Below the pieces are notes generated by a model, which was not told where the DNA came from, did not search any database, and saw only the letters and a list, made by a program, of their open reading frames with translations. From Viridothelium virens (Eukaryota > Ascomycota > Dothideomycetes > Trypetheliales > Trypetheliaceae), in NCBI GenBank assembly GCA_010094025.1, contig ML991788.1, positions 248,001 through 312,000 of the forward strand: a stretch of DNA of 64,000 nucleotides, written 5' to 3'. Positions 33,776 to 44,031 of this stretch are shown here, in pieces. Positions within the stretch are counted from its first letter, which is position 1. Every line of letters starts with the position of its first letter. The translations under genes and the position numbers were made by a program.

Positions 33776-35492
33776 ATGGCTCCAAAAGCCATGAAAACGT
33801 TGTGGCTGCTGCTTTTCCTCTTTCTCATGGGATACTCCCAAGCATTCTGGAAAATGCGTACTGATGGTTATATTGGGATCGCGCGTATCGATCCCATTGA
33901 AGACCCTGGCATGGTCTCTTGTCACGCCCACACGATCCATGGAGGAAGCAGTAAGTGCTAACTTCTAATTCTACCTTCTGGCGTTATTGCTCTACTATTG
34001 TTAGCAATCCACTACAAGATGCTGTGGCTACTCTCTTACGAAAGCCATTGCAATGCAATCGTTTTTCGGATTGCGGCTCCTTCCAGATTCAGGCTGACCT
34101 CGGACAGACTTTGGGTTCAATTCTACCTATGATGACATGATAAAATCCAACTGCACATCTGCCGCCGTAACACAGGACAAATCCGCCTACTGGACTCCCA
34201 CCCTGATGTTTCAATTCACAAATGGGACGGTAGTAACAGCCCACGAGATGAGCTTTGTCTCGTAAGTACTTTTCAATCTTTTTCGGCGCTTCTTCCAGCA
34301 ACTAACATTCACAGATATTATTTTCTCAACTGGCCGGGTCAGAACATGACGGGTTTTCCGGCAGACTTCAGGATGATCAGCGGAGATCCCACGCGCCGCA
34401 CCATGAATTACCCAATTCCCGACCCTCCAAGGCCTTGGATGGGTAGAGATGCGGCGCAGGATGCGCTCGCGTCAAAAGCCATCGGATTCAACTGCCTCAC
34501 GAAAAATGGCTCTTCCGAAGCATCTCTCGGCCGTCATTATTTGCCAGATAAGGAATTCCTCGAGACGAACTGTCTCGGCGGTCTTCGCCTGGAGGTTCAG
34601 TTCCCGCAATGCTGGGACGGGGTCAACACCGACTCACCTGACCACAAGAGTCACATCAAGTATACGGGCGAGTCATCACCATTGACGATCGCAGAGTGGC
34701 TCTACTAACACAATCCGCAGATCAAGTCATAAGCGGCGACTGCATCGAGCCCGGATACCAAACCCGCGTCCCCGGCCTCTTCTACGAACTCCTCTACAAC
34801 GTCACCGCCTTCACCGGCCAGCAAGGCCAGTACATCCTCTCCACCGGCGACCCAACAGGTACCGTCATCCCTCCCCTTCCCCCCTTCCCTCCCTCCAAAC
34901 CCTCCTCCGCAGCCCCCACCCCAACCCCACTCAACCACACTAACCTCCCCCACCTCCCCTAGGCTACAGCCTCCACGCCGACTTCCTCATGGGCTGGACG
35001 TCTCCCACCCTCCTCAACTCCGCCGTCGCCCAATGCCTCGACCCCGCCGGCCTCATCGACAACTGCCCCCTCTTCCACATCAACGAAACCGCCGCCGCCT
35101 CCTGCACCCTTGCCCTCCCCTCCCCGATCCAGAACGATAACCCGAGCGGCCCGCGTCAGGGACTCGCGGGTGGGCTCAAGGTCGTTTCGTCGGGAACGCC
35201 CCCGATGCCGCCTGCGACTCCGCTGAGTCGGTATGCGGCGATGAATGCGGCGGAGGGGACGTCGGTGTCGTTGTCGGAGACGCCTTCAATGGCGTCGATG
35301 TCGTCGATGTCGTCGATGCCGATGGGGGGCGCTCCGACGATGGCGGGTGGGTTGCCCGGGGAAGGGTTTCCGGGGGTACTCGTGGAGGTCGTAGAGGAGG
35401 TGGTGGTGTTGGTGCAGGGGATGCAGGGGATGGGGGGGAGGAGGAGGCGGCACATTCAGCGGCATGTCGAAGGGGGCCAGCATCATGTTTAG
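33776..35492 (+). CDS. DUF1996 secreted protein
   Basis: Five exons (33776-33950, 34108-34261, 34315-34667, 34721-34858, 34963-35492) give 449 residues. After a signal peptide come the family blocks: RIDPIEDPGMVSCHAHTIHGG, SNFGF, CTSAAVTQDKSAYWTP, NWPGQNMTGFPADFRMISGD, IGFNCL, QFPQCWDGVN-DSPDHKSHI, then LPGLFYE-like VPGLFYELLYN, GDPTGYSLHADFLMGW and C-terminal cysteines. The third intron needs a GC donor (GCGAGT at 34668) to keep the frame and the conserved alignment; the other introns are GT-AG. The first intron is 157 bp. The tail beyond about residue 330 is Met/Ser/Pro/Gly-rich and less certain. DUF1996 proteins are extracellular fungal proteins of unknown function, sometimes fused to WSC domains. 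Confidence 0.85.
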
Positions 35493-37639
35493 GCGGGTTT
35501 GAGTCGGGGGACCCTCAATGGGGGTGGGTGGTGGTTTCACGGGTGGTAACTTTTTTATTGAAGTTTAGAAATTATGAAAATGAATTCTTTCGGAAATTTT
35601 ACGTGCGCGCTGTCTTGTGCCAAAATTTGGCTGGGGGTCTCCCCGATGCTGGTTTTGCAAAATAGCAATCCTGCGAATGATTGTAAGCCTAATTTGTGTT
35701 CAGAATTGGCTTTCTTGTATTTGATTGAGGTGATGCTCTAGAGTGTTGAGTGGTCGTGCCAGTTTGATAGCTCAGTGCAACCAGTGGATCATCATGGACG
35801 ATCGCTAGGACCCGTTTTGCCCATACCTTGTCTTGGTCTTTGGTCGGTGGTGTAGGTGGGTTGGTAGATGACGACGTCGGCCTCTTCTGATTTGCTGGTT
35901 GAATAGATGGGAATCTCACATCCCCTAGACCACTGCGGGCAGGCGCTAGCGCTGCAGGCGAGACGGAAGGTACCTTGTGACGTACATAGCACCTCTCGTC
36001 CTAGCTAAAAAGACTTACCATCCTATTCTCCACTCCCGTTCAGAACCACACCACCTTTTCCGCCATGGAAAAGTACTTGCTGGATTTGCCCATTCGGGCC
36101 AGTGAAAGAATTAGACCCGATTGGGAAATCCCAGTCGACACACGAGCGCCAGTAAGCGCGCCCTCCTGCGCCTCAGTGCGATGGAGGCCCGGGCCATCGT
36201 CATGTTGGTGGTGGAGTCGGTCCGCAAGGACCGATTGTATTCGATGAGGCCCTAGTAATGTTTGCAATTTTTTATACTCTACAGCTCTGTTTCTTCTGCT
36301 TATATTTTAAGGAACGGCATGCATCCTGGAATCTCTTCCGAAGATCCAGACCCCTCTCTTATGTTACCATTCGCCTCTCGAATAAGACCCTCAGAGAGCA
36401 AAACTCCTGGTATACTTTACATTGGAGAATAAATGGAAATTGCCCAATATTGTCTCGAGCAAACAATGCAGAACGCCGCGATCATCGAGCTGGAAAAAGA
36501 AGAGAGCAGAAGATCAGACGGCGGCAAAGAAGGGCTGCTTTACAGAAGAATAGAGAAGATGGCCAAGGGGGCGGAGGACCAAGTGGCACAATTGTATAAT
36601 CATGTGGGAGGTATCCCACTTACCTTATGCAACTGTCGGGCGTATGTACGCCCAGATCACCTCCGGGTGGAAGAGCGTGGACTAAATGCCCAGCAGCGAG
36701 GATGTTTTCACAATTCCCGGGCCCTCATCATGGAGGTGGTGGAGTTGTGGGAGGTACCCCACTTATGCAGTTGTTGGGTTTGGCGTTGAGCCGCCACCAG
36801 AAGATAGATTCGCACCCTTCCACAAAGACAATCTCCTGCCATTTCTGGTGTCTTGCCTTTATGGAGTCCGCTGCTCCGACTTGTCCTTGCCACATGCCCG
36901 GAAAGTCGACAATTTACTTCGGGTCACCCCCAGCAGCAATCAATGAAGGTTGAGGTCAACAGAGCGTACTGAAAACATACGGTACCTCCAGTCATCGGTG
37001 CTATTTTGGCCTTATTTTACTCGGGTGGCCCTCAGCAGAAATAATGAACGATGAGCAAGAACGTTTTTAAATTGTAAAAAGCAAAAGCAAAAGCAAAAAA
37101 AAAAGCTATTTACAAAAAACATGGGTCCAACTCTTTATGAATACAGTTCACGCTGTAAAAAAATCTTCGCCGCTGGGCATATAGCCCACGCCCCGCCCCT
37201 CCACCAGCCGACTAAAGAACGATGAGGTCAAAACTACGCCGATGATTGGAGATACATTCTCAGTACACTTCATTTAACCTTAGGCCTGATCTCGTGATGA
37301 CCTCAACAGTGGTACTCTACTAGTTTCGGACTTAGGTGATCATCGGCGACCCTTCTGACTGCTAAATTCGCACCTCGAAAGCCCTCATCATTGCATATAA
37401 TTTTTGCTTAGGGGCAATGGATGTGGACCTCTTATCGTTTTTTCGAGGTTCTCCTGTCATAACACTACCATAGTTTCTCAATTGTCCTGGCAGCGTACAT
37501 TCACAATACTGCTATTTCCTGTACTCCTCATTCCTCAGCGAACAGTGCCAACGTAACTTACTCTTAAAATACACTTCCGCATCGGCTCCCAGGGATAAGT
37601 GTCCTGAGATTTATAGCATCACCAATATTCGATTACTCC
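35493..37639. other. Gene-poor region with short internal duplications
   Basis: About 2.1 kb without a recognised gene. Two similar segments, near 36604-36645 and 36747-36783, share GTGGGAGGTA-CCCACTTA followed by TTATGCA. A second pair, near 36919-36948 and 37021-37049, shares CGGGT--CCC-CAGCAG. A purine-rich run of CAAAAG units lies at 37079-37108. The region looks decayed. Confidence 0.45.
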
Positions 37640-39265
37640 ATCAACACGGCACAAGATGGCAATTATGCTGCCATGAACCTGACGAAACTCATTTTCGGCA
37701 ATATTTCTACCACGTATACAAATCCGGGTGAAATTTACCATAAACACTCTGGTCTAGCTGCCGCTCTTAGGTTGAAATGGCCGATTCCAAGGTACTGGTG
37801 GTGCTGGTTTTGCTACAGGTCTCAGCAGTCAATTTCTTGCTCTTACACTAAATGCAGTTTATGCAGCTGCTAATACAGATGGCGGACACTCTTTCAAAGA
37901 GTCGTATGCGGTTGCACCTTGGGTATTGGTAAATCCGCACAACGTGAACCAATATCTGCTGCAAGATTTCGCTTCGGTGAGCTTGCATGAGATGGTCGTG
38001 ATGGTAAAGCAGGTCACTGAATCGGTGTACAGGGAGAAACGGAAGTATTCGTACTGGAATGGATGTTCTACCGGAGGACGGCAAGGCCTCATGCTGGCCC
38101 AAAGGTATCCAAACGATTTTGATGGTATCTTCGCAATGTCACCAGCCATAAATTGGGATTGTGAGTGCCCAAAAATGCCTTGTCTGACGGAGGTGAAGTA
38201 AAGACTGTCGGTGCTGACGACGTGGCCGATGTTTCGACTTCAAACTGCTCGGGGTACCCCACGTTTGACGATGAAGGGCAAGAAGCTCCTTGTCCTTGAG
38301 TCTCATCTCTCTCGCCGACCTTTCTTCCAGCAGCCTCTAGAGTTCTTTCAGAATGTGCGCTGATGTTGTTCCTAGTCTTTATGTCAACAGACTACTACCC
38401 TCAACTCATCATGAATGAACTCGACTATTTCCCCACCTCTTGCGAACTCGCCGCCATCGCCGTAGCCGCCATGTCGGTCCGTGATAGTCTCGACGGCTTC
38501 ATCGATAGCATCATCTCCCTCCCCAACCCATGCCACTCCGAACCCCACGCCATCGTTGAAACCCCCTACAGTGCAACGACACCAACAGCACCATCACCCA
38601 CTCCGCCACCACCATCGCCTTCGCCGCCTAGACCGGCTCCCACAGCAGCTCCGGCCACCCCCAATGACCCTGACTCAACCACGACGCCGCACTCACCTCT
38701 AGCATCGGCTTCTCCCTCGCCAACACGAACTGCACCACTCCCATCACCTCCACCTCCACCAGTTCCGCCCACTGCACCAGCAACCCCCCATCTTCCGAAC
38801 CCAAACCTGACTCTTCTCCTTCCTGCTTGGCCCTCCCCCCAACACCACCCTCGCCCCCTCTCATCCCAAACCTCACCCACGACACCCTTCTGCAACTCTC
38901 GCGCTCGCGCTACACCTCCACAATCGCAGTCGGGACGACAGACGCCGACCTCTCGCTCTTTGGCGCTGCAGGCGGCAAAGCTGCTCTGCTGGCGCGGTCT
39001 CGCCTCCACGCTGGTCCTGCCCAACGGCACCGCGGACTCTCACGCGCGCGCGCGCGAGCACTTTCGGCTGTTCGAGGCGCCGGGGAGGGGGCACTGTGTG
39101 CCGAGGGGGGGACCGTATCTGCGGGATGTGCTGGGGAGATTGGTGGAGTGGGTGGAGGGTGGGGAGACGCCGGAGGTGGTCGAGTCGGTGGGAATGGCGG
39201 CTGGAGGAGGGGAGCGTGGTGAGGATGGGGTTTGTGTGCATGGCCTAGAGTGCAGAGGTATGTAG
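37640..39265 (+). pseudogene. Decayed tannase/feruloyl esterase family gene
   Basis: Pieces in all frames match the tannase family in order: YTNPGE, LPLLG-NGRFQGTGGAGFATGL, AAANTDGGH, the nucleophile motif YWNGCSTGGRQGL, YPNDFDGIFAMSPAINW, a probable 229-bp intron (38162-38390), YYPQLIMNELDYFPTSCEL, SLDGFIDSII, CNDTNSTIT, VGTTDADLSLFGAAGGK, LLCWRGLAS-LVLPNGT, and RLFEAPGRGHC near the end. The frame is broken: stop codons replace expected tryptophans at 37755-37757, 37773-37775 and 38629-38631, more stops lie at 38665 and 38671, and frame changes occur near 38570 and 38980. The N-terminal secretion signal was not found. When intact it would have been a secreted esterase acting on gallate or hydroxycinnamate esters. 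Strong GC-rich low-complexity sequence in the middle (38580-38880) adds to divergence. Confidence 0.82.
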
Positions 39266-39401
39266 GCGAGGATCCGGATGTGGCGGCGTCGTTTGAGTGT
39301 CAGTAGCGTGAAGCGGGGTTGATGCCAACGTGTATGGTAGGTAGAGAAAGGTGTCAGGGAGATTAACAGATATATTCGACGCTGGTGTCGTGAGGATTTT
39401 G

Positions 39402-40271
39402 CTATTGGGCGACTGCTTTTGGTTGAGCGGGTCGAACCATACATACGTCCCGTTCGAGTCCGTATCCTGGAATATCCACGTCTACAAAATCAGTGGTGGT
39501 ATTCCGTTGGATGAATCCGTGTTTTCGGTACAAGGCTAAGCCTTTCGGTGCGGATTCCACGTAACATTCTTTGCCCTCAGCATCGGCGCGGGAGGTGCCC
39601 CATACCATGAGGACAGAGCCGAGGCCCTGGCCTTGGAAGGAGGGGTGGGTCGCGATCAGCTCGAGATCTAGATCGATGATTAGCTGTGAAACGACCCGTG
39701 ACAGTGGGTAGAACTGGATTGATTTGGCTCTGTGCTCATTGATAGAAGCAGTCTTGTTGTTCTTTCTTTCCTGACAAAGCATTATCATGTGGAAAAACGA
39801 GGAGCGTGTACTAGAGCTAAGGAGGGACATACACCAATGATCTTCCAAGGGTCCCATGATTTCGATACGACGTTCTATCAAAGTCCCGAACTTCGTCTGG
39901 TTTAGTTCCTTGGCGCTGCCTTCGGGCCATTCCGGCAATTTCCTATCGATTTCGACAGTTGGGCGCGGATGGTTCCACTTTCCGAAAGCCACAACCTTAG
40001 AACCATGGCTGTCGGTGTTATTTGCGGCGTCCGTACCCGCCGTGACGTCGGAGTCAGTACTAATCAACTCGACTATTTTGAGCATGTGTGAATGTGGATC
40101 CTGGCATTCGTTCGCGAGCATGTCCTCCCACCATTTGCGAATGTTGGGGACACGTGGCCAGGCAAACAGAGAATGTGCATTTTGAAAGGCGGCAAAATAG
40201 ACCTCAACGAGTTCAGGGGCGTCGGAAGGCTCAACGGGTAGCAGAGCGAAATTTGACGGAAGTTCTTTCAT
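39402..40271 (-). CDS. GNAT-family N-acetyltransferase
   Basis: Two exons (40271-39833 and 39667-39402; intron of 165 bp) give 234 residues. The uninterrupted frame also reads through the intron, but splicing restores the canonical strand EDHWYLELIATHP followed by the acetyl-CoA loop FQGQGLGSVLM. Earlier blocks are the DAPELVEVYFAAF helix and VVAFGKW strand; later ones are CYVESAPKGLALYRKHGF, with the Tyr of the acid site. These are the A and B motifs of GNAT transferases, which move acetyl groups from acetyl-CoA to amines. The substrate is unknown. It converges on the decayed tannase gene with only 136 bp between them. Confidence 0.88.
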   Translation of the reverse strand: MKELPSNFALLPVEPSDAPELVEVYFAAFQNAHSLFAWPRVPNIRKWWEDMLANECQDPHSHMLKIVELISTDSDVTAGTDAANNTDSHGSKVVAFGKWNHPRPTVEIDRKLPEWPEGSAKELNQTKFGTLIERRIEIMGPLEDHWCMSLLSSSTRSSFFHMIMLCQERKNNKTASINEHRAKSIQFYPLSRVVSQLIIDLDLELIATHPSFQGQGLGSVLMVWGTSRADAEGKECYVESAPKGLALYRKHGFIQRNTTTDFVDVDIPGYGLERDVCMVRPAQPKAVAQ

Positions 40272-41768
40272 TTGGGAGAGATGATTGATGCACGGAAATT
40301 AGATGATGAGACGAGATACGAAGATAATTCGCTTCAATATCTTAATAACAACCTGGTAGATAGGTACAATAGGTCCAAGCGGTGGGTAAAGGGGGAAGGA
40401 AACTGTAGCTTTGAGTAGGAAAGAAGAGGTTCTTATGAGTCTTATGTAGTTTCAGAATGCACGATGTGTGTAATGATCTGGCTACCATTGAGGGTCTATT
40501 GAGCCCTAATTTCCCGCGTCCGTGTTCCGTTGACACCAATCAAAAGTCGGTGGACTGTTTTGACTCACTGTGCAGAGCGTGGTAACGTTGTAGAGTAATG
40601 TTGCAGTGCTGGAGTTCTGCACCTAAAAAAGAGGAAAAATTCTGTGGCTGACTCAGCGATGACTCTATTCCAACCCAAGATTCTGAGGTCGGTCATTGAA
40701 TTTCTCTCGCGAGTGCATCTCCAAATACTTGAAGATATCTCTTTTATTCAATGATATGTTTCTGGCACAGATCATGACAAAAATCAGTCGAATGCCTCGT
40801 CGCTACGGAGTAAGCATTGTGAATAGCCTTGAGAGAGGGCATTAGAGCGCGCGTTCTTGCATTCAGCTTTTAATATCACGCTAGTGTCGACAGGAGTGAT
40901 CAATGGGACAATGAACTCAGAAGCGTATAACGAAGTCAAGACTGGTAAAATGGAAAGGGATTGATCTTCAACAGGATGAGACAAGAAAGCAATTTCGTAA
41001 TTGCATGTTCGCATTAATACTAATCTGGATAAGCCAGTATCGGAGTTGGCACCGAAAGGCCGACCGGCGCGACTTCAACCGTCTCAAGTAACGAGCCTTG
41101 CTGAGACACTGGAAGGACCAGAATTGTGACAGCATGGGAGAAATTCTGACAGTCTATTACTTGGACTGGTTTGAAGGAGGTCGCAAAGTTGTCTGGTAAG
41201 CGCGTCGGTACTTATGCTCCTTGCGTAGTCGGCAGTTCAGGCGGTAGTGTTGTATGGGAGCTGAGATTGAGGTTTGGAGCGGTTGGGAGCGGTTTGGATA
41301 GCAAAAGGGCGAACTCGTCTTCGAGAGGGCTCAGTCACTAGAGAGCAAGATCTTGGATATTGAGAAGCATAATGTGCAGGCCGAAGACACGAGGCGTTCA
41401 TTAGTCGTTATCTCCAGCTTTTTTGGTAATCTACTCAGCGCTCAAAACACAAAGAAGCCTAATATCCATCAAGCACAGGACGTAATAAGAAAAAAAAAAG
41501 ATCAACCCAAGCAACCATGAAAGAGGAAAGTGAAAGAGGGAAAATCCACTGGAAGACATTGATGTAGCTCCCAACAAGGCCGCAGACAGAAGGAAACCTG
41601 CCCCGTCCGTTTTGCAGTGATGTGAGAGTCGCAAATTCGCCTAGAAGTGAATCCCCCCAACTCCCGCCTCTTTTCTCTCATGGCTCCAAAATGCACCTTC
41701 CCCATGATCCAGTTTTGCAGCACTCATCTTACATCCACCTCTTGATCCCTCCCATAACGATCTGTCGC
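40272..41768. other. Intergenic region
   Basis: About 1.5 kb between two minus-strand genes. It holds the GNAT promoter and the 3' end of the secreted-protein gene, with an A-rich run near 41492-41500. No gene was recognised. Confidence 0.45.
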
Positions 41769-42740
41769 TTACTGGGCAGTCTGGGGCTGGAAGAGAGTCT
41801 GGCCGGCACCCTGGCTGAGCTGCATCGCCTGTTGCATGAGCGTGTTGGTGTTGTTGCTGAGGCCAGTAGCAGTGAGGGAGCCCGCGATCTGCTTGCAGGC
41901 CTGGGGGTTGAAGAGGACCTGGCTGGGGACGTTGGCGAACTTGGCAGCCGCGTTCCAGACGGCTTGAATGTTGGGCAGGACGTTGGGGCAGCGGTTGGCA
42001 TCGATCTTGCTGGTGAGCGAGGACGCGACCTGGGCGTTCGGGGCGGCGGCGGTCTTGTCACCGATGTTCTGGAGGTCGACCACGACTTCCGGGAAGAACT
42101 GGCTGGGGAGGGTGTTGCAGGAGTTCTGGAAGACGTTCTGACCGAGTGCCTGGGGTCCGAGCGAGCAGAGGGTGTTCAGGTGGTTCGTCTCGTCGTTCTC
42201 CGCGTTACGGGCGTGGATGGCGTTGCCGGACATGCCAGCGTCGCTGGGGTTGGCAGCGGCGTAGTCGAGGAAGGTGGAGACGGTCTTGACGTCGTTGGAG
42301 TAGGCCTGGATGGCTTGCTGGACTTGGGCCTTGTTGGGGGGGGTCAACTTGGAGCTGAAGGGAGGAGAGCAGCCAGCGGGGAGGATCGCAGCTGGGAGAG
42401 TCGCGCCGGTACCACCAAGGGAGGCGGGAAGACCTTGAGCGTTGGGGACGTTGCCTGGAGCGGTGTTGCCTTGGTTGGCAGACAGGGCTCCTGGTGGAGT
42501 AGGACCACCTGGCTGGGGGATCTGACCAGCGACGTTGGTCGAGCCCGCACCAGACTGAGGAGCAGCTTGAGGAGGGTTAGCACTACCGCCTTGCTGGCTG
42601 TTTCCACCATTGCCGCCTTGCTGGCCTTGACCACTTTGGCCCTGACCGCCTTGGCGATGGTGACCACCGAAGAACCCACCCGCAGGAGAAGCCATCGCGC
42701 CAGTGGCAGCGAGGATAACAGCGATGGTTGAGAAATGCAT
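41769..42740 (-). CDS. Secreted Gly/Gln-rich protein with a ferritin-like-looking C-terminal domain
   Basis: Single-exon gene of 323 residues. A signal peptide (MHFSTIAVILAATGAMASPA) is followed by a Gly/Gln/Asn/Pro-rich stretch to about residue 120 with several GQ and QGG units. The rest forms an Ala/Asn-rich helical domain with about five cysteines. A helix pair around TVSTFLDYAAANP and ARNAENDETNHLNTL recalls the acidic A-x-x-ENDE-xH pattern of fungal secreted proteins with a ferritin-like helical fold, but the metal ligands are not complete enough to claim metal binding. It is likely a cell-wall or extracellular protein of unknown function. Coding strand third positions are GC-rich, giving a long open frame on the opposite strand that I consider a shadow. 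Confidence 0.78.
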   Translation of the reverse strand: MHFSTIAVILAATGAMASPAGGFFGGHHRQGGQGQSGQGQQGGNGGNSQQGGSANPPQAAPQSGAGSTNVAGQIPQPGGPTPPGALSANQGNTAPGNVPNAQGLPASLGGTGATLPAAILPAGCSPPFSSKLTPPNKAQVQQAIQAYSNDVKTVSTFLDYAAANPSDAGMSGNAIHARNAENDETNHLNTLCSLGPQALGQNVFQNSCNTLPSQFFPEVVVDLQNIGDKTAAAPNAQVASSLTSKIDANRCPNVLPNIQAVWNAAAKFANVPSQVLFNPQACKQIAGSLTATGLSNNTNTLMQQAMQLSQGAGQTLFQPQTAQ

Positions 42741-44031
42741 TTTGAAGTTGAGCTGAGTCTTTTTTTAGATTTCTTTGATTGGCCTGGAAAGGAGTGCAAG
42801 TGCAGGTAATGATTGACTAATTAGTTAATACAGTTGTAAGGGAACCGGCCCAAAGAATGAATAGAAGGCTTAGAAGTGAAGTGAGGCTGAGAAGATGCTG
42901 CTGCTGATGAGATGGTTCTGTCAGCGGAAACTCTGGGAGTTTATATATTGAGTTTGGCAACATTGCCATGCCAGCCTCCCCGTTGCGGCCCCAGACTAGA
43001 CTGCTGTATCAGCGGCAGTGGTGGGTGCTTGGCAGGAGCTGTCGCTAGAGGAGCTGCAAGGTCACCGTGCTCGCAGGATGTCACGGCAGCCATGGGTCAT
43101 CCTACTGGGCTTGCTTTTGGAATAGTCCATCGAGCCATGAGTTGTATGAGGCTTTTGCAGTGCGCCGAGAAAAAGCGTGATAGCTGACACTGTATTGCGA
43201 CCCGGGGGGTTTCAAGCTGCGGCGGCCAGGCACTGAGACGCGGTTTCGGCGGGGACCACCAGGACCATCCACGCTTATGCTTGCTGCTTTTACGCCACAC
43301 CTACGCTTTGTTTAGCAGACAGGCAGATCTGAGTTCGCCAACTCGAGGCGAGAAGCGACAGGCGGCAGATTGGAGGAGAGGGCGACTGTCAATCGCTGCG
43401 CCGCTCGTCAAAACAAGCGAAGACGCACCTTGAGGCACACCACAGCCCAAATCGGACACTCACCCTTGAGGGATCGTTCCCTAACTCCTCATCATTGCTC
43501 CTTTGGACTATGGGTTTGATGAGAGGAGTAATTTTTGCCTCTGATCGCACATCAATCAGTCTCAGCTACTGCTCGTAGAGACAAGCCAAGAGCCACTGAT
43601 GATGTACCGCTGTACACCTCTCACCGGCGCAAACTATCACATCAGACACTGTCAACACCACGCTAATCCAGAGTCTTGCCTCCTTTGCCACCTATACACA
43701 GACTATTCTAAGAGGAAAAACTATGCGCGCAGGATCCGACTACACAGAGTCTTAAGCTATGCAAATGCGACACTGGGCATTCGAAGCTCAGGCCAAGCGC
43801 GACCATCAAGCACTACACTGTTAGACTTCTGTAATTTGATGAATTTCTGAATCTTAGTACTTGGACACCGCTACCTTGAGCTCCACACCCTCGGGATGCC
43901 CGTCAACAACAACGCAATAATCATGCGCAGGAGCATGGAAGAATGGTCAACAAGGAACTAGTAAAGAGCTGCCTCATGGCCTTATTGCGATCACACAGTT
44001 TAAGAAGGCCTCGATCAGAATTCGAGGCAGC
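42741..44031. other. Intergenic region
   Basis: About 1.3 kb upstream of the secreted-protein gene and downstream of the glutamyl-tRNA synthetase gene. It contains the promoter of the former (TATA-like TTTATATA near 42940). No gene was recognised. Confidence 0.45.

Noticed and set aside
35771-35781. A TAGCTCAGTG sequence resembling a tRNA A box
   Set aside because: No matching B box, cloverleaf or anticodon arm follows at the right distance.
41622-42731. A 369-codon plus-strand frame
   Set aside because: It lies opposite the secreted Gly/Gln-rich protein gene, has Val/Gly/Asp-rich shadow composition and no motif.
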